From: Pseudomonadota bacterium
GTDB taxonomy: Bacteria > Pseudomonadota > Gammaproteobacteria > SZUA-229
Direction of reading: 5' to 3'
DNA: 18,253 nucleotides
NCBI GenBank assembly: GCA_015222965.1
Contig: JADFWF010000037.1
Location: forward strand, 1 to 18,253
Of the stretch, positions 6,174 through 14,324 are shown in pieces (the stretch's first letter is position 1; each line of letters begins with the position of its first letter). The notes beneath the pieces are model-generated. The model did not search any database. It was not told the origin of the DNA and saw nothing but the letters and a program-made list of their open reading frames with translations. Both the position numbers and the translations under genes were made by a program.

Positions 6174-6184
6174 TTTTTAAATAT

Positions 6185-7219
6185 ATGGATCCTCTCTCGC
6201 AAGCCAGCCTTGGTGCCAGCCTCTCACAATCATTTGCCATAGATAAATCGAAGCAGGTCAGTGCGCTTGTAATCGGTATGCTTGCAGGTATGGCACCCGA
6301 TCTCGATGTGGTAATTCGATCAACTGAAAACCCCATATTGTTTTTAGAATTTCATCGGCAGTTCACGCACTCATTGATCTTTATCCCCTTCGGTGCATTG
6401 GTCTGCGCGCTGGTTTTCTATTCGGTGATGAGATCAAACTGGTTTCATAAAAAGTGGCCATCAGCAAAATTATCTTTTTCCCAGGTCTATCTCTTTTCGT
6501 TCCTCGCTTATGCAACACATGGTCTACTCGACGCCTGTACATCTTATGGCACGCAATTGTTCTGGCCGTTTTCTACACAACGCTTCGCATGGAATACGGT
6601 ATCGATCATCGATCCTTTGTTCACGGTTCCAGTGCTTATTCTCGTCTTGCTTGCGGCATACCGTAAAAATGCGCGTTATGCTCAGTTTGCTTTTGGCTAC
6701 GCGGTAATATTCTTAAGTCTGGGTGTTATTCAAAATCAACGGGCAGAGGATGCGGTTTACCAGCTGGCAGAACAGCGCGGCCACCAGGTAGAAAGGGTGC
6801 AGGTTAAACCCAGCTTTGCCAATCGTCACTTATGGAAAGTTATTTATGAGTATGACGGCCGTTACTATGTAGATGCAGTGAAATTATTATGGGATGTTGA
6901 ATTTATAGCCGGTACATCGATACAGAAACTTGATGTTAAACGTGACTTCCCCTGGCTGCCTGCAGATAGTCAGCAGGCAAAAGATGTCGAACGCTTTCGC
7001 TGGTTTTCTGACGGTTACCTTGCAGTAAGCAGGCGTAACCCGAACCTGATTATGGATGTGCGTTATTCCTATCTACCTAACCGCATTAATTCGATGTGGG
7101 GTGTGGAGGTGAATAAACAGTTGATCGATGAAGGAAAACTTGATGCTCATGTGGGGTATGAGATAAAGAGTGGTACGGACAGAAAAACAGTTAAGCGTTT
7201 TAAAGAAATGCTGTTTTAA
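6185..7219 (+). CDS. YdjM-like membrane-bound putative metal-dependent hydrolase
   Basis: A 344-aa integral membrane protein. The start MDPLSQASLGASLSQS is typical of the YdjM/PF04307 family. Conserved metal-ligand candidates follow: GMAPDLDVV, HRQFTHSLIF, and YATHGLLDACTSYGTQLFWPFS. Four hydrophobic segments occupy roughly residues 65-180 (FIPFGALVCALVFYSVM, QVYLFSFLAYATHG, LFTVPVLILVLLAAY, FAFGYAVIFLSLGV). A soluble C-terminal half of about 160 residues (WKVIYEYDGRYYVDAVKLLWD and onwards) is probably exposed outside the membrane. The substrate is unknown; the family is linked to LexA-regulated YdjM in E. coli by name only. No Shine-Dalgarno precedes the ATG; the upstream bases are the heptamer repeats and a T/A run. 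Confidence 0.82.
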   Translation: MDPLSQASLGASLSQSFAIDKSKQVSALVIGMLAGMAPDLDVVIRSTENPILFLEFHRQFTHSLIFIPFGALVCALVFYSVMRSNWFHKKWPSAKLSFSQVYLFSFLAYATHGLLDACTSYGTQLFWPFSTQRFAWNTVSIIDPLFTVPVLILVLLAAYRKNARYAQFAFGYAVIFLSLGVIQNQRAEDAVYQLAEQRGHQVERVQVKPSFANRHLWKVIYEYDGRYYVDAVKLLWDVEFIAGTSIQKLDVKRDFPWLPADSQQAKDVERFRWFSDGYLAVSRRNPNLIMDVRYSYLPNRINSMWGVEVNKQLIDEGKLDAHVGYEIKSGTDRKTVKRFKEMLF

Positions 7220-7222
7220 TGT

Positions 7223-7323
7223 TTTATGTAGCTGAGAATAAATTATTCAGCATGTCCCTATGCTTCACCCCTTTGGGGCTAACGTTCAAATCGTTCCATA
7301 CGATTTAGTCGTACCTACATAAA
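7223..7323. mobile_element. MITE-like element with 9-bp terminal inverted repeats
   Basis: TTTATGTAG (7223-7231) and CTACATAAA (7315-7323) are exact reverse complements bounding about 100 bp with no coding potential. Inside are GAATAA-A-TTATTC (7236-7248), CCCC-TTT-GGGG (7268-7278) and AAATCGT-N5-ACGATTT (7288-7306). No target duplication is obvious and no second copy is seen in this window. An alternative reading is a complex bidirectional terminator between convergent genes. Confidence 0.45.
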
Positions 7324-7341
7324 GCCCCTTTTTATTTTTTT
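7275..7341 (+). terminator. possible terminator of the YdjM-like gene
   Basis: GGGGCT (7275-7280) can pair with AGCCCC (7323-7328), enclosing the AAATCGT hairpin. A run of T with one A (7329-7341) follows directly. The long-range stem makes the call uncertain, but the G/C arm plus T-tract after a convergent gene is suggestive. Confidence 0.45.
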
Positions 7342-7874
7342 GGTCTATCTGTAGACAATAAAAGCTTTTTCAAGAACTTAATATACTCAGGTTTATTCCA
7401 TTCGCGCCCACCGATCGCCTGATATTTTACTTTACCTTTTGGGTCTATTAAAAATGATGTAGGCAGGCCGCGAGGTTTCCAGACTTCGGTGACTAGTCCG
7501 TCTACATCCATAAGACTATTCAGCTCGACATTAATCGCAGCCAGAAATTCGAAGATAGTATCCTCGTCTTCAGCAGTATTGATCATCACGATCTGAAATT
7601 TTTCATCTTTCATCTCTTCAGATAATGCTTGTATCGCCGGCATCTCTTCGCGACAGGGGCCGCACCAGCTTGCCCAGAAATGCAGGAATACCCAGTGGCC
7701 TTTAGAATTATTTAATTCAAATTTTTCACCATCGATATCGTTCAGTGTGAAATTCTGTGCGCTGCCGATGTCATAGTTTCGGATACCAAAAGGCACTTTT
7801 ACATCACTGGCATTTATTGCTCCGCTGACAGATAAGCAAAGCGCAGCGATGATTAGTTTGAAAGTGTTTTTCAT
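7332..7874 (-). CDS. TlpA-family periplasmic thiol-disulfide oxidoreductase
   Basis: A 180-aa secreted thioredoxin-fold protein. Signal peptide: MKNTFKLIIAALCLSVSGAINA, cleavage near residue 22. The active site WCGPC (C71, C74) sits in VFLHFWASWCGPCREEMPAI, and the cis-proline loop is GLPTSFLIDPKGKV. It would reduce or exchange disulfides in the periplasm, for instance in cytochrome c or copper-centre maturation, as TlpA/ResA relatives do. ATG 7874 is chosen because GAGGA lies correctly before it and it begins the signal peptide; the frame is open a further six codons upstream. The start overlaps the end of the preceding gene by four bases (ATGA), so the two are probably translated together. 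Confidence 0.92.
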   Translation of the reverse strand: MKNTFKLIIAALCLSVSGAINASDVKVPFGIRNYDIGSAQNFTLNDIDGEKFELNNSKGHWVFLHFWASWCGPCREEMPAIQALSEEMKDEKFQIVMINTAEDEDTIFEFLAAINVELNSLMDVDGLVTEVWKPRGLPTSFLIDPKGKVKYQAIGGREWNKPEYIKFLKKLLLSTDRPKK

Positions 7875-8401
7875 TGCGCATCCTCGGCACAAAAAAGTTT
7901 ATCTGTGGTTATCGTTATTTTTTTACCCTGTTTATCTTCACCGGTAGCAAAGGTCGCTGTTATGCTGACTGGTTTGTCAGTAAAGGGTAATACGATATTG
8001 CCGCCTTCATGTTCCCCTGGCAGGTAATCAAGCGTTTCCGGAATCAAGGTCCAGCGAAAGGTCGACTGTTTATTAAGCGGCATCCCCATGCCCTGCCAGC
8101 GCTTTTTCCAGACGTCGCGATGGTCGCGGTGTATCGGTTTGCCTGCGGCAGAAAATTTCCAGTTGGCCAGGTCCAGCCAGATCTTTTTGTTGCTGGTATT
8201 TAAAATGCCGACGGTGATGAAACATTGTTTTTTGAGTACATCACGCATCTCTTTAGGAAAGCCGCGTGCTTCGTAAAATGATCCCATCTGGTTTGGTGTT
8301 CGCGGCGTAAAGTCTATTTCCATATCAGCAGTTTTGACGATGACAGGCTGGACTGTCTGCATGTTTGCGATGACCAGCAGTATGGGAGTGATATTTAACA
8401 T
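7871..8401 (-). CDS. secreted hypothetical protein paired with TlpA
   Basis: I do not recognise the family. The N-terminus (MLNITPILLVIANMQTVQ) is a short hydrophobic stretch that could be a signal or anchor, so the 176-aa protein is probably periplasmic. The remainder looks like a beta-rich domain: VKTADMEIDFTPRTPNQMGSF, KQCFITVGILNTSNKKIWLDL, PLNKQSTFRWTLIP, and GGNIVLPFTDKPVSITATFA. It has exactly two cysteines (C60 and C171), far apart, which could form the disulfide handled by the adjoining TlpA. Gene overlap ATGA with the tlpA-like gene supports a functional pair. The start has no strong Shine-Dalgarno; a later ATG (residue 14) would remove most of the hydrophobic segment. Confidence 0.75.
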   Translation of the reverse strand: MLNITPILLVIANMQTVQPVIVKTADMEIDFTPRTPNQMGSFYEARGFPKEMRDVLKKQCFITVGILNTSNKKIWLDLANWKFSAAGKPIHRDHRDVWKKRWQGMGMPLNKQSTFRWTLIPETLDYLPGEHEGGNIVLPFTDKPVSITATFATGEDKQGKKITITTDKLFCAEDAQ

Positions 8402-8747
8402 TGGTATTATTTCTAGTATTAGTTTTTCTTAACCGCAGTTTTGCGCTTTCAGATAAAAATTTCAATCATTCTGGCGTTTTATTGCTTATCTCTTTTTCCG
8501 TTCGTCCTGAAAACATTAACGTTCAGGATAATATTGTTTGTTTTTTTGTGATGCTCCCCGCAGATAATAGTCATGGCTACAGCAATCTTTGGATTTGTTG
8601 TCTATTATCTATATTAGAATAAGTTTATTTAAATGTAAGTTGTTGAAAAAATGGCATTTTTTGTTAAGTCTGTGTCGTGAATGGTCAATTATGACATGCG
8701 TTTCTGAGTTACATTAAAAGTAGACGAATTAATAAGTGTATCTGTTT
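8402..8747. other. divergent intergenic region, no gene seen
   Basis: This 346-base AT-rich stretch separates a minus-strand and a plus-strand gene and should hold both promoters. A TTG-initiated 73-codon frame (8401-8622) lacks a ribosome binding site and protein-like composition. I could not place a convincing sigma-70 pair. AAAAAATGGCATTTTTT (8646-8662) is palindromic but too AT-rich to interpret. Confidence 0.5.
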
Positions 8748-11700
8748 ATGAGTTATTTAAAGAGAAAAAGATTGTTTTCTAAAAACCTGTTTAAGGCAAT
8801 ATTAGTAGTCCCTTTGATGCTGGTGCCTGTTGTGGCGCAGGCAGTTATCGTTACGCCAGACCTTGAAGTTATTACGATTCCTAATGTGGGTGCTTCATTC
8901 CAGATAATAAATCTGCAGAACACTTATAGCGGTGCGATTCCGATCTGTACTTATAATCTGCCGGCTGCAGGCAGCATTCCTGCGACAGTACGTATACAGA
9001 ATATCACCAGTAACAGTTTTGAAGTCAAGATTCAGAAAGCGGCATCATCAGGTACAGAAACAGCAGGTGACGTACATTGTATGATTTCAGAGGCAGGCGA
9101 ATTTACTGTCGGTGGTATGCATTGGGAAGCGGGAAGCCATACACCAAATGTGACCAGCGGCAGAAGTAACTACGGTGTGAAAGCAGCGGATACAGTAACA
9201 CCTGTCGCTACCTTTACCACACCTGTTGTTTTGCACCAGGTTATTTCAAACAATGATACGCGCTGGAGTGCTTCCTGGACCTACAGTAATTCCAGTGGTA
9301 ATCCGCCGACAGCGGCAAACATACATGTCGGTAAACAGATTGCAGGTGATACTGATACAGTGCGTGCAGACGAGGCCATCGGTTATATTATTGCTGAGAC
9401 TGGCAGTGGTGCTGAAAATGGTGTCAATTATAAATTAGCATTAGGCGCAGACACTATTCTCGGAGTAGATAACGGTGTCAGAAATTATGCGCTGGGCACC
9501 GCTTATCGACATGGCATTGCATCACAGAACGCGATGGATGGTGGTGACGGCGGCTGGGCGGTAATGCTTGGTGCGACGCCATTGGCGGGAAACCAGATCG
9601 GTCTGGCTGTTGATGAGGATACCATCGGTGATGGCGAGCGTGCACATACGACAGAGCAGGTGGCTTACTGGGTATTCGAACCGTTTAATGTCGCTGATCT
9701 TGATGTGTCCATCGATGATGGCAGTGCGACATACACACCGGGCACGGCTTCGGCTTATACCATTACAGTGACGAATAATGGCCCGAATGATGCGAGCACG
9801 GTGAATATTGTTAACAATGCGCCAACAGGAACAAGTATTACTTCGTGGAGTTGTGCGGGGACGAGTTGTCCTGCAGCTAATGGTGTCGGCAATATCAATG
9901 AAACGGCAACTACCTTAATCAACGGTGATATCCTGGTTTATACGGTTAATGTAGCGGTGCCTGCAAATCAAACAGGTAACGTAGTCAATAGCGTTAGCGT
10001 AAGTAATAACAATATTGATCCGGTCAGCGCCAATGACACAGCAAGTGATACCGACACACAATTAAGTTCTGCTGATATCGCTGTCAGTAACGACGATGGC
10101 AGCGCCAGTTACGCACCAGGTACGACAGTGCAGTACACGCTGACGGTGAGCAATAGTGGCCCCAGTGATGCCAGTGCCGTGAATGTTATAAACAATGCAC
10201 CTGCCAGTACCAGCATCAGTAACTGGACTTGTGTAGGAGCAAGTTGTCCTAATGCCAATGGCACGGGCAATATCAATGAAACGATAGCTTCTCTTGCAGC
10301 TTCAGTATCAGTTACCTACACCGTTGATATCGCAGTGCCTTCAAACTTTACCGGCTCTCTGGCAAACACCGCCAGTGCCAGTGCGGCAGAGGCGGATCCT
10401 GCTGCGGGCAATAATTCTGCAGTCGATACAGATACGCAATCAAGCTCTGCTGATATCGCAGTAACCAACAGTGATGGTGTGACAGCTTATTTACCGGGAA
10501 CAACGGTGGTCTATAACGTAACCGTAAGCAATAATGGACCAAGCGATGCGACAAGTGTACTGGTGACAGATGCAGCGCCTGCCGGCACCACGATCTCTGC
10601 GTGGAGCTGTAGCGGTGCAAGCTGTCCGAATGTTGCAGGCACAGGTTCGATATCTGAAACGGTCTTAACCCTGGTTGCCAGTGATTCGGTATCCTATGTC
10701 GTGAATGTATCTGTGCCATTTTCTTTTGTCGGCAACCTGGTGAATACAGCCAGCGCCAGTGCAACCGAGACTGATCCAAATAATACAAATAATTCTGTAA
10801 CAGATATTGATATATCTTCACCGGATAGCGATGGTGATGGTGTGCCTGATATCATCGAAATAACGGACGGCACTGACCCGAATGATCCGAACGACTTTAA
10901 AGACAGTGACGGTGATGGTGTGCCGGATCTGATCGAAGCCGCTGAAGGTACTGACCCGAATGATCCGTTATCGATATTAGATAGTGATGGCGATAAAGTA
11001 TCAGATTATATAGAACGTGGTGGTGACAAAGATAGCGATGGCATCGGTGATGAATTTGAATCATCGGTTACTGATACTGACGGTAATAATATCAAAGATG
11101 ATCTAGATACCGATGCTGATGGTGATGGTGCAACCGATAGTGCGGAAGGCATAACGGATACTGATGGTGATGGTATTCCTGATTTTCTTGATGCAATTAC
11201 TGGCGGCAATCCACAGGGCGGTGATTCAGATGCCGATGGTATCGTTGATGCGACAGAGTGTGTTGCTTACCCTGCCTGTGCAGACAGTGATGGTGACAGT
11301 ATCCCTAACTATGCTGATAATGACGATGATAACGACAGTTTGTTGACCTCGGCTGAACTGGGTGCCGGCGGCGGTATTAACCCCGACGATAGTGACGGTG
11401 ACAGCGTGTTCGACTATCTCGAGCCGAACAATATTGATACCGATGCAGACACGACGTTTAATCACCTCGATGCAGATGATGACGGCGACAGTCTTTCCAC
11501 GTTTGATGAGCTGGATGCCAATAATGACTTTATCGGCGATGCATTGAACCCTGATGACCTGGATAACGAAGGCATCCCTGATTATCTGGATGCGGACAAC
11601 GGTGATGGATCCGGCAGCGATATCATCGGCAGTGGTGACAGTGACAATGATGGCATGAGTGATGCGCAGGAATGTCCGGCAGCGCCGATGTGTGCTGACA

Positions 11701-12128
11701 GTGATGGTGATGGTATTCCAAACTACATGATCAGTAATACCGACAGTGATGGTGATGGTATTCTCGACGGTGTAGAAATCGGTACAGATCCAGCCAATCC
11801 GATCGATAGTGATAGTGACAGTGTGCCGGATTATCTTGAAGATAATACACTGGACACTGATAGCGATGGCGTAACAAATAATCTGGATGCCGATGATGAC
11901 GGTGATAATATTCCGACCAGCCAGGAAATCGGTGCCGGTGGTGCATTAAATCCGGCTGACAGTGATGGTGACGGTATTCCGGATTATCTGAGTGTTACCA
12001 CCATTCAAACCGGTCTGGATGGCGGGGCAGGTGCAATCAATCCGTTACACTTTATCGTGATGCTATTAATAACAATAATAAATAGACAGTACACATGTTC
12101 AGTAAAACAACAAAAACATTCGTTATAA
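8748..12128 (+). CDS. large secreted DUF11/thrombospondin type 3 repeat protein
   Basis: A 1126-aa cell-surface or secreted protein. Signal peptide: MSYLKRKRLFSKNLFKAILV, hydrophobic core, VAQA cleavage near residue 32. Residues about 33-316 are a beta-rich N-terminal domain (RIQNITSNSFEVKIQKA, EQVAYWVFEPF). Three DUF11 units follow (residues about 317-692), each with GPxDAS and W[ST]CxGxSCP, a probable disulfide. Residues about 693-1085 are a DxDxDG calcium-binding array of the thrombospondin type 3 kind (DSDGDGVPDIIE), strongly acidic. The C-terminus GLDGGAGAINPLHFIVMLLITIINRQ is a Gly-rich, hydrophobic, basic tripartite tail that could be a sorting or anchor signal. A GTG 8736 is an alternative start. 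The 3' end overlaps the OmpA gene by 34 bases. Likely roles are adhesion or matrix building, which is inference. Confidence 0.85.
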   Translation: MSYLKRKRLFSKNLFKAILVVPLMLVPVVAQAVIVTPDLEVITIPNVGASFQIINLQNTYSGAIPICTYNLPAAGSIPATVRIQNITSNSFEVKIQKAASSGTETAGDVHCMISEAGEFTVGGMHWEAGSHTPNVTSGRSNYGVKAADTVTPVATFTTPVVLHQVISNNDTRWSASWTYSNSSGNPPTAANIHVGKQIAGDTDTVRADEAIGYIIAETGSGAENGVNYKLALGADTILGVDNGVRNYALGTAYRHGIASQNAMDGGDGGWAVMLGATPLAGNQIGLAVDEDTIGDGERAHTTEQVAYWVFEPFNVADLDVSIDDGSATYTPGTASAYTITVTNNGPNDASTVNIVNNAPTGTSITSWSCAGTSCPAANGVGNINETATTLINGDILVYTVNVAVPANQTGNVVNSVSVSNNNIDPVSANDTASDTDTQLSSADIAVSNDDGSASYAPGTTVQYTLTVSNSGPSDASAVNVINNAPASTSISNWTCVGASCPNANGTGNINETIASLAASVSVTYTVDIAVPSNFTGSLANTASASAAEADPAAGNNSAVDTDTQSSSADIAVTNSDGVTAYLPGTTVVYNVTVSNNGPSDATSVLVTDAAPAGTTISAWSCSGASCPNVAGTGSISETVLTLVASDSVSYVVNVSVPFSFVGNLVNTASASATETDPNNTNNSVTDIDISSPDSDGDGVPDIIEITDGTDPNDPNDFKDSDGDGVPDLIEAAEGTDPNDPLSILDSDGDKVSDYIERGGDKDSDGIGDEFESSVTDTDGNNIKDDLDTDADGDGATDSAEGITDTDGDGIPDFLDAITGGNPQGGDSDADGIVDATECVAYPACADSDGDSIPNYADNDDDNDSLLTSAELGAGGGINPDDSDGDSVFDYLEPNNIDTDADTTFNHLDADDDGDSLSTFDELDANNDFIGDALNPDDLDNEGIPDYLDADNGDGSGSDIIGSGDSDNDGMSDAQECPAAPMCADSDGDGIPNYMISNTDSDGDGILDGVEIGTDPANPIDSDSDSVPDYLEDNTLDTDSDGVTNNLDADDDGDNIPTSQEIGAGGALNPADSDGDGIPDYLSVTTIQTGLDGGAGAINPLHFIVMLLITIINRQYTCSVKQQKHSL
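9696..10823 (+). repeat. three tandem 126-codon DUF11 units
   Basis: Units begin at 9696, 10074 and 10452, giving exact 378-base spacing twice and a final unit of 372 bases. Each contains the same landmarks (DGxxxYxPGT, NxGPxDAS, WxCxGxSCP, NINE/SISE, VNSxS/NTASAS). Similarity is clear at protein level but lower in DNA, so the copies are not very recent. Confidence 0.85.
10824..11990 (+). repeat. calcium-binding DxDxDG repeat array
   Basis: About 390 codons made mostly of DSDGDG(V/I)PD-type loops with spacers of varying length, rich in GAT/GGT codons. Two sub-blocks share a C-x6-C hook directly before DSDGD (ECVAYPACADSDGD and ECPAAPMCADSDGD, near 11260 and 11670). The array matches thrombospondin type 3 repeats, which fold by binding calcium. 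Confidence 0.85.
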
Positions 12129-13189
12129 CATCAACGTTAATCTGCAGTTCGCTGACGAGCCCTGCAACATTGGCTGATGAACAGTCAGCGATACAGTCCG
12201 TTGATGATATCCGTGATCCTTTTTATATCGGTCTGGGTCTGGGTATTTCTTTTCTTAAACCAGAAACAAACAGTGTCGCGCTTACTTTAAGCCAGGACAG
12301 TGACTTTGCCTATAAGGTGTTCGGCGGTTACCAGTTCACGGATAACTGGGCTGCAGAGTTTTTCTGGGCGGACATGGGTCAGGCCGAAGTCAGTTCCGGC
12401 TCAACCATTGCCGGCATCGTCGAGTACCAGTCTTTTGGTGTCGGTGGACTGTATCAGTATCCGCTGTCAGATAACTGGGATGTATTTGCTACCGCAGGTC
12501 TCGGTCGTCTGCGCAACAGCTTTCAGATTATCAATGCAGAACGTGTCGAAGACAGTTTTACCTATGTCGGTGCTGGCGTCATGTGGAACATGGCAAAGAC
12601 ATGGGACCTGCGTGCTGAGTATGACTACTATGATAAAGACGCGCAGATGCTGTCGTTTAATATCGTTAAACGTTTCGGTTCGGCTACGCCAAAACGCATC
12701 GCCCGCTTAGAGAGCAAAGTTCAACAGCAGGAAACAGCCTTAGCGAACGTGCTGGCAAAACCTGTTGCAGTGAAAAAGAATAAAACCTGTGATGATTATT
12801 CGATCGAATTAAAGGGTGTGGTATTTGCAAAACGTTCGGTAGAGCTGACCGATAATTCGAAGCAGATACTTGATGGCGTGGCAGAAAAACTTTTGAAACT
12901 GCCAGAAGATATTAGTTTCGAAATTCGTGCGCACACAGATACTGAAGGCACCGAACTTTATAACTACACCTTGTCATTAGCACGCGCTCGCAATGTACGT
13001 GATTATTTTTCCTCACAGGGCATCGCACTAAGTCGGATAGAAGCGCAGGGTTATGGCGAATGGCGACCGCTGCAAAGTAACCAGACCGAAGCAGGTCGTG
13101 ATGCAAATAGACGGGCGGAGCTGGTGCTGATCGGTGTCGAGAGGCATGTCGAAGATACCGGTAGCTGTCCGGTGCTTGCAGCGCCTTAG
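12095..13189 (+). CDS. OmpA-family outer membrane protein
   Basis: A 364-aa outer-membrane protein anchored to peptidoglycan. Signal peptide: MFSKTTKTFVITSTLICSSL, cleavage near residue 27. An eight-strand-like beta-barrel spans about 40-195 (FYIGLGLGISFLKPE, YQFTDNWAAEFFWADMG, YVGAGVMWNMAKTWDLRAEY, ending VKRF). A short helical linker (about 200-230) leads to the OmpA C-terminal domain (about 238-348) with EIRAHTDTEG, LSLARARNVRDYF and RDANRRAELVLIG, which carry the Asp/Arg residues that bind diaminopimelate. C232 and C358 flank that domain and may pair. ATG 12095 lies inside the end of the large repeat-protein gene; no strong Shine-Dalgarno is seen, so translation may depend on coupling. 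Confidence 0.92.
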   Translation: MFSKTTKTFVITSTLICSSLTSPATLADEQSAIQSVDDIRDPFYIGLGLGISFLKPETNSVALTLSQDSDFAYKVFGGYQFTDNWAAEFFWADMGQAEVSSGSTIAGIVEYQSFGVGGLYQYPLSDNWDVFATAGLGRLRNSFQIINAERVEDSFTYVGAGVMWNMAKTWDLRAEYDYYDKDAQMLSFNIVKRFGSATPKRIARLESKVQQQETALANVLAKPVAVKKNKTCDDYSIELKGVVFAKRSVELTDNSKQILDGVAEKLLKLPEDISFEIRAHTDTEGTELYNYTLSLARARNVRDYFSSQGIALSRIEAQGYGEWRPLQSNQTEAGRDANRRAELVLIGVERHVEDTGSCPVLAAP

Positions 13190-13211
13190 CCTTTAGTGCC
13201 ATGATATATAC

Positions 13212-14324
13212 ATGGTACTTAATCTGCTTAACAATATCTGGCTGGTATTTCTCGACACAGCATTCTGGCTACTGATTGGTCTGCTGGCCGCTGGCTTCAT
13301 AAAGTCATTCATCTCTGAAAAAACCATGCAGCGCTGGGTCGGTGGCCATGGTATCGGTGCGATATTACGTGCTGCACTTTTCGGTGCGCCACTGCCACTG
13401 TGCTCATGCGGTGTATTACCAGCAGCGATCGGTCTGCGGCGTGCCGGTGCATCAAAAGAAGCCACTGTTTCTTTTTTAATCTCGACACCTGAGACCAGCG
13501 TCGATTCTGTAGCCGTTACATACGCACTGATGGGGCCGGTGATGGCGATCTTTCGTCCGGTTGCTGCGTTAGTTAATGCGGTAGGCACTGGCCTGCTGAC
13601 AACGCTGGTCGCTGATGAAACGTTAGCTGAGAATACTGAAACAGCCGAAACCAGAAGCTGTTGCTCATCCAAAAAAGAAACAGTGGCTGAATCATCATGC
13701 TGCGCATCGAAGCCTGAAAAAGTTGAATCAGCCTGCTGTTCTGAAAAAAAAGAAATTGATCAAGAGAAGCCGGCCCCGAATAAACTTTTGCTGGTGCTGT
13801 CTTATGCCGGTGCTGAACTGCTGGATGATATATCGAAATGGATGGCATTCGGCATCGTGCTGGCAGGTATCATGCTGACCTTTATTCCACCCGACTGGTT
13901 GGCGCAATGGGGTGGTGGTCTAACGGCGATGCTGGTCATGCTGGTGGTTGGCATACCGATGTATATCTGCGCAGTGGCATCAACACCTGTTGCTGCCGGA
14001 TTGTTACTGGCCGGAGTTTCACCGGGTGCTGTACTGGTTTTTCTGCTGGTGGGCCCGGCAACTAATATCGCAAGTTTTGCATTGCTTAAGCAGGAGCTGG
14101 GTCTTAAAGTTACGGCGGTGTATCTGCTAGGTCTGTCATTTTTTAGTTTACTCATGGGTCTGCTGCTGGAGTGGTTGTTGAATGTGCAGCAATGGCAGGT
14201 ACAAGCCAGTCTGGGTGATGCACATGCTATGCTGCCCGGTTTTCTCTCCTGGGCGAGTGCCTTCCTGTTGATCTTCCTGGCGATTAAACCCTTAAGACGT
14301 GCTGTATTGCCTCGATTAGGTTAG
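13212..14324 (+). CDS. SO_0444-type Cu/Zn efflux permease (ArsP_1/DUF318 family)
   Basis: A 370-aa polytopic inner-membrane permease. Family motifs include GAPLPLCSCGVLPAAIGL (C64 and C66 at a likely transport site), FLISTPETSVDSVAVTYALM, GIPMYICAVASTPVAAGLL and LVGPATNIAS. Between the two membrane halves lies a hydrophilic loop with three CC pairs (150-151, 163-164, 175-176) separated by Lys/Glu-rich spacers. This is the hallmark of the SO_0444 group described as Cu/Zn exporters and probably senses or gathers metal in the cytoplasm. The loop probably defines substrate choice. It starts 22 bases after the OmpA gene and reads the same way, so it may share that transcript. Confidence 0.85.
   Translation: MVLNLLNNIWLVFLDTAFWLLIGLLAAGFIKSFISEKTMQRWVGGHGIGAILRAALFGAPLPLCSCGVLPAAIGLRRAGASKEATVSFLISTPETSVDSVAVTYALMGPVMAIFRPVAALVNAVGTGLLTTLVADETLAENTETAETRSCCSSKKETVAESSCCASKPEKVESACCSEKKEIDQEKPAPNKLLLVLSYAGAELLDDISKWMAFGIVLAGIMLTFIPPDWLAQWGGGLTAMLVMLVVGIPMYICAVASTPVAAGLLLAGVSPGAVLVFLLVGPATNIASFALLKQELGLKVTAVYLLGLSFFSLLMGLLLEWLLNVQQWQVQASLGDAHAMLPGFLSWASAFLLIFLAIKPLRRAVLPRLG

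Noticed and set aside
8401..8622. Plus-strand open frame of 73 codons starting TTG
   Set aside because: No ribosome binding site, unlikely composition, and it lies in the divergent promoter region.
8646..8662. Palindrome AAAAAATGGCATTTTTT as terminator
   Set aside because: Stem is almost all A-T with no room for a loop and no gene ends just upstream on either strand.
10348..10821. Minus-strand open frame of 157 codons
   Set aside because: Antisense to the DUF11 repeats; the repetitive Gln/His/Leu/Arg composition is a shadow of the coding strand.
10824..11990. GAT/GGT-rich DNA as a non-coding microsatellite
   Set aside because: It is in frame throughout and encodes regular calcium-binding loops.
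13756..13763. TTGATCAA inside the metal exporter gene
   Set aside because: Half-sites without spacer and inside a coding region.
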